Assembly (NCBI GenBank): GCA_022826725.1
Contig: JAJDUF010000014.1
Coordinates: 1-53,218 of the forward strand
Reading direction: 5' to 3'
DNA from: Chloroflexota bacterium
Lineage (GTDB): Bacteria > Chloroflexota > UBA11872 > UBA12225 > JAJDUF01
Length of the DNA stretch: 53,218 nucleotides
A program made the position numbers and the translations under genes. The notes beneath the pieces were generated by a model. That model made no database searches. It was not told the origin of the DNA and saw only the letters and a program-made list of their open reading frames with translations. Numbering within the stretch: position 1 is the first letter of the stretch; each line of letters begins with the position of its first letter. This document shows positions 8,212-17,261 of the stretch, piece after piece.

Positions 8212-9642
8212 GTGAGCACAGCGCAGCCCTCGGCCGGAGCAACCCGCACCGAACGCGACACGATGGGGCCGTTGGAGGTGCCGGCGGACGCCTACTATGG
8301 CGCCTCGACCCAGCGTGCCGTGCTGAACTTTCCGATCAGCGACCTGCGCTTTCCGCGGCGCTTTATTCGCGCCATCGGCCTTATCAAACGGGCGGCTGCG
8401 GAGGTCAATTGCGATCTGGGCGTGCTGGGCCGGAGCCTGAGCGAGCCTATCGCCGCGGCAGCGCAAGAGGTGGCTGATGGGAAGTTCGACCGCGATTTCG
8501 TGGTGGACATCTACCAGACCGGCTCCGGCACCTCGACCAACATGAACGCGAACGAGGTGATTGCCAACCGCGCTGCCGAGTTATTGGGTGAGGAGATCGG
8601 CTCGCGCACGGTACACCCGAACGATCACGTCAACATGGGGCAGTCCTCGAACGACGTGATTCCGACGGCCATCCACCTCGCCGCGCTGCTCGGCATCCAA
8701 GAGGGTCTGGTACCGGCCCTCGCCGAGCTACGGGTCGCCCTGATGGAGAAGTCGGAGGCGTACTGGGGCATCATCAAGACCGGCCGCACGCACCTGCAAG
8801 ACGCCACGCCTATCCGGCTCGGTCAGGAGTTCTTGGGATACGCCGGGCAGGTGGAGCGCGCGGAGCGACGCTTGCAGCACGCGCAAGCCGAACTGGCCGA
8901 GGTTGCCTTGGGCGGCACGGCCGTCGGCACCGGGATCGGCATGCACCCCGAGTTCGTGTCGCGCGTCTGTGAGCGGATCGCCGCGCTGACCGGCATCACG
9001 CTTCACGAAAGCGACAACCACTTTCAGGCACAGAGCACCATGGACGCTGCCGTGGAGGCGAGCGGGGTGCTGAACACGATTGCGGTGAGCTTGCTCAAGA
9101 TCGCGAACGATATTCGCTGGCTCGGCTCCGGGCCGCGCGCGGGCATCTTCGAGCTTTTGCTGCCCGAGGTGCAGCCGGGCAGCTCGATCATGCCGGGGAA
9201 GGTCAACCCGGTCATTCCCGAAGCACTGATTCAAGTCTGCGGGCAGGTGATGGGCAACCACGTGGCGGTCACGGTCGGGGGGCAGTGGGGGTTCTTCGAG
9301 CTGAACACGATGATGCCGCTGATCGCGCACAACCTGCTGCAATCCATTGACCTGCTGGCGGCTGCTACGGCCAACTTCAGCCGGCAGTGCATCCGCGATC
9401 TGACCGCCACCGACCGGGGACCGGCGCTCGTGGAGCAAGGGTTGGCCATCTGCACCGGCCTCCAGCCCTACATCGGCTACGACGCGGCCGCGGCTATCGC
9501 CAAGGAGGCCTACGCGAGCGGACGGACGATCCGAGAAGTGGCGCGTGAGCGGACGGAGCTATCCGAGGATGATCTGGACCGGGCGCTGGACCCGGAGGCG
9601 ATGACCAAACCGGGGCTGGGCGGCCCACCGGCGGGGGGATAA
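8212..9642 (+). CDS. fumC: class II fumarate hydratase
   Basis: 476 residues from the GTG at 8212, chosen because AAGGAG lies at 8198-8203. The frame extends upstream to 8155 but across the likely promoter. The enzyme reversibly hydrates fumarate to L-malate in the citric acid cycle, as a cytosolic tetramer. Family signatures are the TGSGTSTNMNANEV region, SSNDVIPTAIH, GRTHLQDATPIRLGQE and the mobile-loop motif GSSIMPGKVNPV. The frequent fumC GSS..KVN signature favours fumarase over argininosuccinate lyase or aspartase; aspartase is the nearest alternative. It is the last gene of the block before a run of small unknown genes. Confidence 0.95.
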   Translation: MSTAQPSAGATRTERDTMGPLEVPADAYYGASTQRAVLNFPISDLRFPRRFIRAIGLIKRAAAEVNCDLGVLGRSLSEPIAAAAQEVADGKFDRDFVVDIYQTGSGTSTNMNANEVIANRAAELLGEEIGSRTVHPNDHVNMGQSSNDVIPTAIHLAALLGIQEGLVPALAELRVALMEKSEAYWGIIKTGRTHLQDATPIRLGQEFLGYAGQVERAERRLQHAQAELAEVALGGTAVGTGIGMHPEFVSRVCERIAALTGITLHESDNHFQAQSTMDAAVEASGVLNTIAVSLLKIANDIRWLGSGPRAGIFELLLPEVQPGSSIMPGKVNPVIPEALIQVCGQVMGNHVAVTVGGQWGFFELNTMMPLIAHNLLQSIDLLAAATANFSRQCIRDLTATDRGPALVEQGLAICTGLQPYIGYDAAAAIAKEAYASGRTIREVARERTELSEDDLDRALDPEAMTKPGLGGPPAGG

Positions 9643-9662
9643 GCACTGTCGCTAGTCGGATG

Positions 9663-9956
9663 TCACGGAGAAACGGCGATGGTACGCCGGCCGCTGGTCG
9701 CGGGACTAGGGGAGGGGTCCGGTGTGCGTAGCTCTGCTTGAAGCGACTGCCGCAAGTCATCTTCGGTGCCAACATTGTCGTAGATGAAGGCCATGCCTTG
9801 CGTAAGAGCGCCAATCAAGCGGACGGCCAGCGAGCCGCGTGGCAACTGAGGCAGCCGGTGGACCTGTGCCGCTTCGATGCGGAGCAACTCTTGCAACGAG
9901 ATGTCTCCGTCGAGATACTGCTGCGTGGCGTCGGCGAGAGCCTGAGACGTGTCCAT
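9663..9956 (-). CDS. small hypothetical protein
   Basis: 97 residues, acidic to neutral and helical, with no membrane segment. I do not recognise it. The N-terminal ALADATQQYLDGDISLQELLRIEAA segment looks like a short helical bundle. The last 20 residues are Pro/Ser-rich and probably disordered. Its ATG at 9954-9956 lies inside the start of a divergent small gene, so the two cannot be expressed simultaneously from separate full-length leaders without overlap. Confidence 0.5.
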   Translation of the reverse strand: MDTSQALADATQQYLDGDISLQELLRIEAAQVHRLPQLPRGSLAVRLIGALTQGMAFIYDNVGTEDDLRQSLQAELRTPDPSPSPATSGRRTIAVSP

Positions 9957-10296
9957 GTCTAACTCCAGATCAGATACGCTACCTCAACGGTGGATACCTA
10001 AGGATAGTATACGCCACCTTTTCAACCAAGCCGGTATCTGGGAGAGGGTTAAGCAAGGAGTCTACCACCTAGACGAGCCTATTCGTGATAGCCCCTGCCC
10101 GTTCTCAGATGAGCCGCCCGGCACCCGCGCTCAGGTGCGGGAGATCAGGGAAGGCAATCGGTTCGTTGCGTTGGTGCATGGATACTGGCGGCCGGATGGA
10201 TCACTCGGCGCCAGTGGTCGACCCGATCCGCTACAAGTGCTTCACGAAGGTGTGTTGTATTGTTTAGAAAGCCCCTACGCGACACCGAGGCACTGA
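9949..10296 (+). CDS. small hypothetical protein, divergent partner of the gene at 9663
   Basis: 115 residues; start GTG 9949 or ATG 9955. I do not recognise the family. Composition is less GC-rich than neighbouring genes, with charged segments (RWIPKDSIRHLFNQAG, VREIREGNRFVALVHGYWRP). It has no signal peptide or helix-turn-helix that I can identify. It overlaps the divergent gene by 8 bases. A toxin-antitoxin role is possible from size and pairing but divergent order is unusual for such systems, so no function is claimed. Confidence 0.5.
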   Translation: MSMSNSRSDTLPQRWIPKDSIRHLFNQAGIWERVKQGVYHLDEPIRDSPCPFSDEPPGTRAQVREIREGNRFVALVHGYWRPDGSLGASGRPDPLQVLHEGVLYCLESPYATPRH

Positions 10297-10344
10297 CCCA
10301 GCCTGCGTTGGGCGGACGGCGCTGCGTTGCGGAAAGGAAGAGCC

Positions 10345-10986
10345 ATGAAATCAGCCCTGATCGTGCAAGGCGGCTGGCAAGGCCATGAGCCGGCGCAAGT
10401 AGCCCTGATTCTCGCCGACGCTCTCCGCCACGAGCAGTTTGAGGTGACCATCTCCGATACACTGGATGCGCTCGCTGAGGCGGAGCGACTCGCCGGCTTG
10501 GACCTTATCATTCCCGTCTGGACGATGGGTACTATCGAGCAGCACCAACTCCAGCCGCTCTTGCAGGCCGTGCGGGAGGAGGGCGTCGGTATCGGCGGGG
10601 TGCATGGCGGGATGGGTGATGCCTTCCGCACCGCGACCGAGTATCAGTTCATGGTCGGGGGGCAATGGGTGGCGCACCCGGGCGGCGACGGTGTGACGTA
10701 CACGGTGCAGATTGGTCCAACACCCAGCCCGATTACCGCGGGCCTCAGCGATTTCGAGGTCACGAGCGAGCAGTACCTGATGCACGTTGATCCGGGGAAT
10801 ACCGTACTGGCGACGACGCTGTTCGGCGACACCGTGATGCCGGTGACGTGGACGAAACGGTACGGCAAAGGACGGGTCTTCTACAGCTCGCTCGGCCATC
10901 AGGCGGCTATCGTCCGCATGCCATCCGTGCTGACGATGGTGACGCGCGGCCTGGTGTGGGCCGCCGCCGGCAAAGGGTGTGCCTAG
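10345..10986 (+). CDS. ThuA-like (trehalose utilisation) domain protein
   Basis: 213 residues from the ATG at 10345, behind GGAAAGGAAGAG; an in-frame TTG at 10327 is less likely. It has the glutamine-amidotransferase-like fold of ThuA proteins: LIVQGGWQGHEP at the N-terminus, LIIPVWTMG near residue 58, GVGIGGVHGGMGDAF near 80, then VTWTKRYGKGRVFYSSLGHQ near 173, which is the family signature. The cysteine nucleophile of true amidotransferases is replaced here by His-Gly. ThuA proteins are linked to trehalose/sugar oxidation, but the reaction is not settled. It stands alone. Confidence 0.85.
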   Translation: MKSALIVQGGWQGHEPAQVALILADALRHEQFEVTISDTLDALAEAERLAGLDLIIPVWTMGTIEQHQLQPLLQAVREEGVGIGGVHGGMGDAFRTATEYQFMVGGQWVAHPGGDGVTYTVQIGPTPSPITAGLSDFEVTSEQYLMHVDPGNTVLATTLFGDTVMPVTWTKRYGKGRVFYSSLGHQAAIVRMPSVLTMVTRGLVWAAAGKGCA

Positions 10987-10999
10987 GGGGGCCGTCGTG

Positions 11000-11043
11000 C
11001 CTCACCCCCCGGCCCCCTCTCCACATCATGAGGAGAGGGGGTG
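11000..11043. repeat. palindromic repeat module A
   Basis: CCTCACCCCCCGGCCCCCTC followed by a hairpin whose arms are CCTCTCC and GGAGAGGGG. It is in the gap before the DUF1992 gene. Confidence 0.85.
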
Positions 11044-11113
11044 CGGCTGTCATCACCGTGGGAACTGGCCACGGACTGAAGGCTGATGGCTGGGAGCTTG
11101 GGATAGCGCCACG

Positions 11114-11659
11114 ATGTCGGTACGTAAAGAAGGCGACACGCGCGAAGTGGTCGTTGATCTCGACGACTGGGCGGGCCTCGCCGAGCGGAAGATCAAGGAG
11201 GCGCAGGCCGCCGGTCACTTCGACAAGTTGCCCGGATTGGGCAAGCCGTTGCAGCTCTATGACAATCCGCTCGAAGGCGAGTGGGCCTTGGCGCATCGCA
11301 TCCTGCGGAACGCCAACATCAGCCCGCCGTGGATTGCGCTACAGCAGCAGGTCCAGCGCCGCAGCGATGCCCTCCGCGCCAGGCTGGCAGAGGTCGGAAG
11401 ACAGCTGCACGACCGGCACCGACGGCTGCTGACGCTGCCCTACTCGGAGCGTGTGCTCGCCACCAAGCGACTCCGCGCGGACAGCGCCGCGGCACGTATC
11501 AGCTACCTGCGCGAGGCCGCGGCGCTGGATCGCCTGCTGGCCGCCTACAATGCGGCGCTCCCCCGGCACCTCTACTGGCTGCAGAAGCCGTGTCTTACAC
11601 CACAGCGTGCCGCCGCGATGTTCGACACGGCATGCCCGCCGCTCGCCGGCGTGCAGTAA
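11114..11659 (+). CDS. DUF1992 (DnaJ-homologue subfamily C member 28-like) protein
   Basis: 181 residues. The first 75 residues match DUF1992: WAGLAERKIKEAQAAGHFDK, LPGLGKPL, and NPLEGEWALAHRILRNANISP. This conserved block is shared with human DNAJC28 but bacterial members lack the J domain and its HPD motif, as here. The rest is a helical, Arg-rich region with coiled-coil character (residues 80-160). Biochemical function is unknown. It is a single gene, with the OsmC gene convergent 20 bases downstream. Confidence 0.85.
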   Translation: MSVRKEGDTREVVVDLDDWAGLAERKIKEAQAAGHFDKLPGLGKPLQLYDNPLEGEWALAHRILRNANISPPWIALQQQVQRRSDALRARLAEVGRQLHDRHRRLLTLPYSERVLATKRLRADSAAARISYLREAAALDRLLAAYNAALPRHLYWLQKPCLTPQRAAAMFDTACPPLAGVQ

Positions 11660-11678
11660 CACCCGCACGGCTGGGCCG

Positions 11679-12128
11679 CTACGCGGGCGAGGAGTCGGAG
11701 CGGACGAGCGAATCATCGAAGGTGATCTCGCCCGCCAGGGTCCGATGCACCGGGCAGCGGACGGCGATCTCGCGCAAGCGGGCGACCTGCTCCTCGTCGA
11801 GCGGCCCGGTGACGGTTACTCTGGTGCGGATGCGGTCGAGCATCCCGGTGGCGGTTTCGCAGTCGGCGCAGTCTTCGGCGTGGATGCGGTCGTGGTCAAG
11901 CTCGACAACGACATCCTCCAGCGGCCACTGCTTGTGGGCGGCGTAGAGGCGCAGCGTGATCGCGGTGCATGACCCCAGCGCGCTCAAGAGCAACTCATAT
12001 GGCGTTGGCCCTTGGTCGCGCCCACCAACGTCCAGCGGTTCATCGGCCGTCAGGGTATGGCTGCCCGTGTTGATGCGCTGGGTGTAGCCGCCGGCTGCGG
12101 TTCCACCGACGATGACTTTCCCGGCCAT
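11679..12128 (-). CDS. OsmC/Ohr family redox protein
   Basis: 149 residues with the OsmC fold signature: the [20 protein letters not shown] segment, [11 protein letters not shown] (first cysteine) and VRCPVHRTL (second cysteine, near residue 129). OsmC/Ohr enzymes reduce organic hydroperoxides with such a cysteine pair. An extra Cys pair (AEDCADC near residue 93) is unusual and may bind metal. The ATG is preceded by AAAGGAGG, which lies in a short inverted repeat. Subfamily (OsmC, Ohr or YhfA-type) is not resolved; RCPVH favours the YhfA/OsmC group. Confidence 0.9.
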   Translation of the reverse strand: MAGKVIVGGTAAGGYTQRINTGSHTLTADEPLDVGGRDQGPTPYELLLSALGSCTAITLRLYAAHKQWPLEDVVVELDHDRIHAEDCADCETATGMLDRIRTRVTVTGPLDEEQVARLREIAVRCPVHRTLAGEITFDDSLVRSDSSPA

Positions 12129-12131
12129 GGG

Positions 12132-12150
12132 AAGCCTCCTTTGTAGGCTT
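12132..12150 (-). promoter_or_regulatory. hairpin overlapping the osmC-like ribosome site
   Basis: Inverted repeat AAGCCT/AGGCTT with a 7-base loop. On the minus strand the AAAGGAGG ribosome-binding site is split between loop and downstream arm, so folding could hide it. The effect on translation is an inference. Confidence 0.35.
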
Positions 12151-12214
12151 GTATCGGCGTGCGGAAGTATGCCAGCGGGGGGGGGGCGGGGCCGGGCGCG
12201 GCAATGCCGGAAGG

Positions 12215-12883
12215 TCAGTCGGGGTGCTGGTTGATGACGAGCAGCAGGCCGGCGGCAACCGAGATGCGGGCAACCGGGGCCGTCATCACGTTGCTGACGC
12301 CGCGTGCCCGGCCAAAGGCCAGGTCTTCATCGGCGAGCGCATACTTGAGGCCGCGCGTGGTGATCCCGCGAGCCGGGCCGGCCAGCGGTAGGAGCGCCAC
12401 GATATCGCCGGCGGTGCCGGGCATGTCAGCGGACTGACCGGCACGCACCACCAGCGCCGTCGCCGTCGCTTCGACCAAGCGCAGGCGCACGCCAGCGGGC
12501 CAGTCGGCGGCGAGTAGCAAGACGTTGGCCAGGCTATGATCGAGACGTGCTCCACCCGTCGCGCCAACCAGATCAATGTCCGTCGCGCCTCGGTCCAGGG
12601 CCAACTCAATGGCTAGTTCAGTGTCGGTGGCATCCTTGTCGGCCGGGTGACGCTGGACCTGACAACCGGCGGACTCAAGGCGCGCCACGGTCTCGTGGGG
12701 CAACGAATCGAGATCGCCCACCAGATAGTGTGGCGCGATTCCCAGGCCCAGTAGCCGGCGCGCGCCCCCGTCGGCAGCGATGACGAGGTCCGCCGCACGC
12801 ACCGAGGCGAGCGCGGCCCCGGCCAGCCGGCCCGGGCCATGGGGGACCACTGCGGCATGGGTGGAGGCGGAGGGATCTGTCAT
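12215..12883 (-). CDS. thiamine pyrophosphokinase
   Basis: 222 residues. The enzyme transfers pyrophosphate from ATP to thiamine to form the cofactor thiamine diphosphate. Visible family motifs are [17 protein letters not shown] near residue 37, the metal-binding GDLDSL near 56, [10 protein letters not shown] near 82 and ATGGARLDH near 107. The C-terminal half is the beta-barrel that binds thiamine. The ATG at 12883 lacks a good ribosome site. It is not beside other thiamine genes and no TPP riboswitch is seen upstream. Confidence 0.92.
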   Translation of the reverse strand: MTDPSASTHAAVVPHGPGRLAGAALASVRAADLVIAADGGARRLLGLGIAPHYLVGDLDSLPHETVARLESAGCQVQRHPADKDATDTELAIELALDRGATDIDLVGATGGARLDHSLANVLLLAADWPAGVRLRLVEATATALVVRAGQSADMPGTAGDIVALLPLAGPARGITTRGLKYALADEDLAFGRARGVSNVMTAPVARISVAAGLLLVINQHPD

Positions 12884-13096
12884 GGGTATGCCGGGGGGCC
12901 GGATTTCTTGGGGGCAATGCTACCCCGTTGGCGTGGCGGCTGGCCACGAGGTGGGCTATGCTGGTGGGAATTGTGGAGCGGCCAACTCCATCCGCCTGTT
13001 GGCGTGCTGCCCTGTGACCCACGGCGACTACGATTCTACCTGTGCAATGAAACTCCCGTATCACCCGGAAGGTGAACCTCGGAATAGGCAGGATTC

Positions 13097-15352
13097 ATGG
13101 CAATCATTATCCTAGCGTTATTTTTCAGCACACTGGTTTTTGCTTTTGCCGGAACCGGGAGATACGGGCTGCGGCAGAGTTTCGTGTATGCCGCCACCGT
13201 GTACACACTCTGTCTTGTCTTGGCCACGGAGTTCTTTTCAATTTGGAACATACTGAGATTTGAAACGCTACTTGCGTTCTGGACGGGATTGACGATTGTT
13301 TCGGGCCTTTATCTTTATTTCTATGGCAACAGGCAAGCGATCATCCACACACTCAATGGCTCGTGGACAAGATTTCGAGCGTCAAAGATGCTATGGGCAG
13401 TGGCTCTAATATGGTCAATTATTTTGGTGATAGCATTAGTTTATCCACCCAATAATTGGGACTCTATAGTGTATCACATGGCCCGAATTGCGTCGTGGAT
13501 ACAGCAAGGTAGTATCAAATTCTTCCCAACGCCGTATCTCCCGCAGATATCCTATCCTCCGCTGGCGGAGTGGCACATCCTCCACTTCCAGGTACTAGCC
13601 GGTAGTGACCGGTTTGCGAATACGGTGCAATGGCTCACCCTGGTCGGCTGTGGCCTGGCGGCCAGTCTCATCGCCGGAGAGTTGAAACAGGCCTTTCCAG
13701 TGCAAGTACTGGCGTTGGTCATCGCAACGACGCTGCCCATGGGCCTGCTTCAGGGGTCCAGCACGCAAAACGATCTGGTTGTCTCATTCTGGTTACTGGC
13801 CTTTGCTCTGTTTGCCTTGCAATACCTCCGGAAGCCATCAGTGTCACGCATATCATTTTGCGGACTTACCCTCGGCTTTGCGCTGCTGACCAAGGGCACA
13901 GCCTACGTGTTCTTTCCTCCTCTAGCAGCGATATTGTTGCTCTACGGGATCATCCACAAGCAAGGGAAGCGTCCTCGGTTAAAGGTGGTGTTCGCAGCGA
14001 TGGTGATTTTGGCGATCGCGCTATTGTTGAACAGCAGCCATTGGACACGCAATTGGAACCTATTCGAAAATCCATTGTATACGGGTAATTTTGATTTCAG
14101 TAATGACAGATTAAGCATCACTATTTTATGGTCGAATTTGATCCGTAATTCTGCATTGCACTGGGGAATTCCCAGTGATAAAATAAATATCATAACTCAT
14201 GGTATCACCCACAGAATTCTAGGAGATTTGGCAGCTATTCCAGAAGCGAGCTTTGAGGGTCATGGTCTGAGAATTCCTTTCTCGAAACACGAGGACTCTG
14301 CAGGAAATTTCCTGCACTACTGGGTCTTGGTGATCTCTTTGCTTGGTGTAGTGCTATTCAGAAGGCGTTTCCAATTCAACAGACCGACTGTCTACTTGAC
14401 ACTTGCCATCGTTCTGGGGACAATTTTCTATTGTAGCATGGTGAAGCATCAAATCTGGGCGAGTCGCACTCATACACCTCTATTCATGCTCGGGGCTCCC
14501 ATCGCTGCCGTCTTTGTATCAAGGCTGGGATCAACGATGCAGGGTAATTTTTCGAAGATATTCCTGATAATGAGCATCCCTTGGATATTCTTTAATGAAA
14601 CACGGCCAGTCTACTTGGACAGTGGTCATTCAATCTTCTCTATGAACAGAATGGAGAGTTACTTTCATTATTTTCCCCATCTACTGCGTCCCTATAGCGG
14701 TGCCCTGTTTTATCTCAAAGAGCATGCACCGGAGGAGATAGGTATCCATACATTCCAGCATGAATACTCGCTTAGGATCCTGATTGACGAGCATTTGGAG
14801 GAAAACCCTAGGGTAGGGCATGTCAGTATCGGAAATATTTCAAGTGGGTTACGATTCGATGACTACACTCCTCAATATATTCTCTCTACAAATGACGCAA
14901 CTGAGAATATTGGTGGATTTCCTTACCGGATTGTGTGGATATCACCAGAGGTAATTGTGTCGGCAAGAGAGGATGTTGCGAGCAAGCTGGTCAGCGAAAT
15001 GTTCGAGGGTGACACCCTTATAGTAGAATCTAAATACGATGTGTATGTCAGGGATAATGCTCTGCTGTACGTAAAGGAGCCGTGTAGCCAGGAGGATGCA
15101 GAAGCGACGTTCTTCGTACATGTAGTGCCGGCTGACGTGAACGATCTCTCCGATCGTCGCCGGCAGTATGGGGCGGATAACCTAGATTTTCGTTTCGAAG
15201 AGCATGGCTGGCGGAGCGGCGAGCAGTGCCTCGCGGCGCGCCGGCTGCCGACGTATGCCATCCGCCACATTGAGACGGGCCAGTATGGGCCTGGCGACAG
15301 CCGGCTGTGGGAAGGCAGTATCTCATTTGACGGGAAGCCGAAGAGTGGGTGA
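13097..15352 (+). CDS. GT-C membrane glycosyltransferase-like protein with GC-poor core
   Basis: 751 residues with about eleven hydrophobic segments up to residue 490, then a soluble C-terminal domain. The first large loop has NNWDSIVYHMARIASWIQQG and SYPPLAEWHILHFQVL, matching the acidic motif and the following YPP of GT-C/ArnT-like enzymes that use lipid-phosphate sugars outside the membrane. The middle of the gene is GC-poor (about 37% in 14041-14100 by hand count), while the ends and 13550-13700 are GC-rich like the flanks. Start ATG follows GGCAGGATTC. The sugar and acceptor are unknown. No neighbouring cell-wall or exopolysaccharide genes give a hint. Confidence 0.75.
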   Translation: MAIIILALFFSTLVFAFAGTGRYGLRQSFVYAATVYTLCLVLATEFFSIWNILRFETLLAFWTGLTIVSGLYLYFYGNRQAIIHTLNGSWTRFRASKMLWAVALIWSIILVIALVYPPNNWDSIVYHMARIASWIQQGSIKFFPTPYLPQISYPPLAEWHILHFQVLAGSDRFANTVQWLTLVGCGLAASLIAGELKQAFPVQVLALVIATTLPMGLLQGSSTQNDLVVSFWLLAFALFALQYLRKPSVSRISFCGLTLGFALLTKGTAYVFFPPLAAILLLYGIIHKQGKRPRLKVVFAAMVILAIALLLNSSHWTRNWNLFENPLYTGNFDFSNDRLSITILWSNLIRNSALHWGIPSDKINIITHGITHRILGDLAAIPEASFEGHGLRIPFSKHEDSAGNFLHYWVLVISLLGVVLFRRRFQFNRPTVYLTLAIVLGTIFYCSMVKHQIWASRTHTPLFMLGAPIAAVFVSRLGSTMQGNFSKIFLIMSIPWIFFNETRPVYLDSGHSIFSMNRMESYFHYFPHLLRPYSGALFYLKEHAPEEIGIHTFQHEYSLRILIDEHLEENPRVGHVSIGNISSGLRFDDYTPQYILSTNDATENIGGFPYRIVWISPEVIVSAREDVASKLVSEMFEGDTLIVESKYDVYVRDNALLYVKEPCSQEDAEATFFVHVVPADVNDLSDRRRQYGADNLDFRFEEHGWRSGEQCLAARRLPTYAIRHIETGQYGPGDSRLWEGSISFDGKPKSG

Positions 15353-15459
15353 ACTGTCGTTGAGCATAGCGCGGGCGGCACTCCAACTTCAACGATATCG
15401 CCCTGAGTCCCTAATGATGGCCCTGCGCCCCGGCATATAGGCAGGTTGTGGACGATGGC

Positions 15460-16788
15460 TCAGGAGAGGCGGCGGAGGGCGGGGACGCGCGTCAGGAACA
15501 CCAGCGCAAGAAGCGCGCAGATGGCGCCACTCACGGCGATGGTCAGGGGTGCCCCGGCGTAGCTGGCGAGGGCGCCAATGAGCAGCATCCCGACCGGCGC
15601 CAGCCCCTGGTCCAGCAAGCGAATGCTCACCACGCGCCCCCGTAGCTCGTCGGGCGTGGACGTGATGACGAGGGTTTGGGTCATGGTGGACTGGATGGCG
15701 GCGGCGGTTCCCACGCCGATCAGTAGGAGCGCCGACAGCGGCACCCACCGGGCAAAGCCGAAAGCCGTCAGGAGCAGGCCGTAGCCGACGATGGAGCCGA
15801 CGAGTACGGCGCCCTTGGCGCGGAAGTCTCCGAGGACGATCAGACCGAGTACGGCGATGATCGAGCCGACGGCGGTAGCGGCGGTCAGCGTGCCGAGGAG
15901 CGCCGGGCCGCCTGTGAGTACGTCCCGCGCGAAGACCGGTAACAGCTCCCGATACGGCTGGGCCAAGGTCACCGGCACCAGCCCTAGGAGCAACAGCGCC
16001 CGGATGGCCGGATCGCGCCACACGTAGGCAAAACCCTCGCGGAGGCTGCTGCCCGCCGACTGTCGCGGTTGTGTTTTGCTCACGGCCGACCTACCGAGTG
16101 GCAGCCAGATGGTTAGCAGGGCGGCGAGGGCGTGGGAGAGGGCCTGCGCGATGTACGTCACCAGCGGCCCGCGCCACGCCAGCAGCACCCCGGCTATCGC
16201 CGGACCGATAAAGCGGGCCGAGGTCATGGCAGCGGAGCTGAGTGTGACCGCGTTGAGGAGGCTGGAGAGGGGCACGAGGTTGGAGAGCAAGGCCTGTCGC
16301 GCCGGCAAGCGGATGGAGCTAGACGTGCCCAGGACCGCTACCGAGACAAAGAGATGCCACACGGCCAGCGCGTCGAGCGCCACCAGAATGGCCATGACGA
16401 CGTGCGTAAGCGTGTTGGCGGTTTCCGCGGCTAGGAGCACGCGCCGCCGGTCGGCGCGGTCCGCCAGCAGCCCGCCGACGAGGCTGAACAAGAGCCGGGG
16501 TACCCCGCGCACCGCCCCTAACGCACCCAGCAGGAGGATGGAGCCGGTCAGCTCGTACAGGAGCCAACTGTGGGTGATGGAGGACATCCAGTAGCCGGCC
16601 GATGAGGACATGCGGCTGGCCCAGAACAGCCGGTAGCCGGCGTAGCGAAAGGCTTCCAGCGACCGGCCGGCGCCACGGTGCAGCCACCAGCGCGGGCGGA
16701 CCGGCGCGGTGCTCGTGGGCGTGGCGGCGGCCGACGGCGGCGCCGTGCGCGCTGGCTCCGGCGCTACTTGGTCCGGCCGGGGAATCAT
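15460..16788 (-). CDS. MFS exporter (EntS/MFS_3 type)
   Basis: 442 residues with about twelve membrane helices. The loop between helices 2 and 3 carries the major facilitator motif A, SLVGGLLADRADRRRVLL near residue 103, and the halves are separated by a cytoplasmic loop near residue 230. The closest group by eye is the MFS_3/enterobactin-exporter-like set, which exports siderophores, drugs or macrolides. The N-terminal 45 residues are Pro/Ala/Thr-rich and probably disordered. The substrate is unknown. It is not part of an obvious biosynthetic cluster. Confidence 0.85.
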   Translation of the reverse strand: MIPRPDQVAPEPARTAPPSAAATPTSTAPVRPRWWLHRGAGRSLEAFRYAGYRLFWASRMSSSAGYWMSSITHSWLLYELTGSILLLGALGAVRGVPRLLFSLVGGLLADRADRRRVLLAAETANTLTHVVMAILVALDALAVWHLFVSVAVLGTSSSIRLPARQALLSNLVPLSSLLNAVTLSSAAMTSARFIGPAIAGVLLAWRGPLVTYIAQALSHALAALLTIWLPLGRSAVSKTQPRQSAGSSLREGFAYVWRDPAIRALLLLGLVPVTLAQPYRELLPVFARDVLTGGPALLGTLTAATAVGSIIAVLGLIVLGDFRAKGAVLVGSIVGYGLLLTAFGFARWVPLSALLLIGVGTAAAIQSTMTQTLVITSTPDELRGRVVSIRLLDQGLAPVGMLLIGALASYAGAPLTIAVSGAICALLALVFLTRVPALRRLS

Positions 16789-16840
16789 GGCGAGGATGCT
16801 GCCCGAACACGGCAGGCCACGTCAAGCAGCCGCAGCGACC

Positions 16841-17227
16841 CTAGGCGGTAGCAAGCATGGCACGAGCGGCTCGCCGGAGCGGTTCCGGCACAACGGTCTG
16901 CGCTATCTCAGCGACGATGCCATCTATCGTCTGGCGCCGGCTGGCATCCTTGAGTACCGCCTTGATCTTGGCTGCACTCTGTGTTAACCCTTGCTGCTCC
17001 AGCCAGGCTGTGAACACGGGAATAATGACCGTCAGCGGCTCTCTTGTCTCGAAGTCACAGCGCAGGTAGAAGGCGTCATCAACGAGCACGTAGTCGCCCT
17101 CACGACCGGCGCTGTTGGGCAGCACGATATTCAACTCATCACTCTCGCTGTCGTAGCGCCACTCGGCTGCAGCGAGGTGCAGCATGTAGCCAGCACGCAA
17201 CTGCGGTTGCTCTACCGGTGCGCTCAT
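16841..17227 (-). CDS. hypothetical protein, DUF2283-like N-terminal region
   Basis: 128 residues. The segment EWRYDSESDELNIVL followed by EGDYVLVDDAFYLRCDFETR resembles the strand pattern of DUF2283 proteins (YD-x-E-x-D-x-L-x-I), but the usual GIEIL ending is missing and the C-terminal half is helical. Function unknown. It lies 34 bases upstream of the ABC exporter's last gene on the same strand, so it follows that operon. The resemblance is only by eye. Confidence 0.6.
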   Translation of the reverse strand: MSAPVEQPQLRAGYMLHLAAAEWRYDSESDELNIVLPNSAGREGDYVLVDDAFYLRCDFETREPLTVIIPVFTAWLEQQGLTQSAAKIKAVLKDASRRQTIDGIVAEIAQTVVPEPLRRAARAMLATA

Positions 17228-17261
17228 GGCATCTCACGCTCCCAGCACGGGCAACTCGCGG

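Noticed and set aside
12177..12187. Run of about ten G, possible quadruplex or slippage site
   Set aside because: Isolated homopolymer between two genes; nothing else supports a function.
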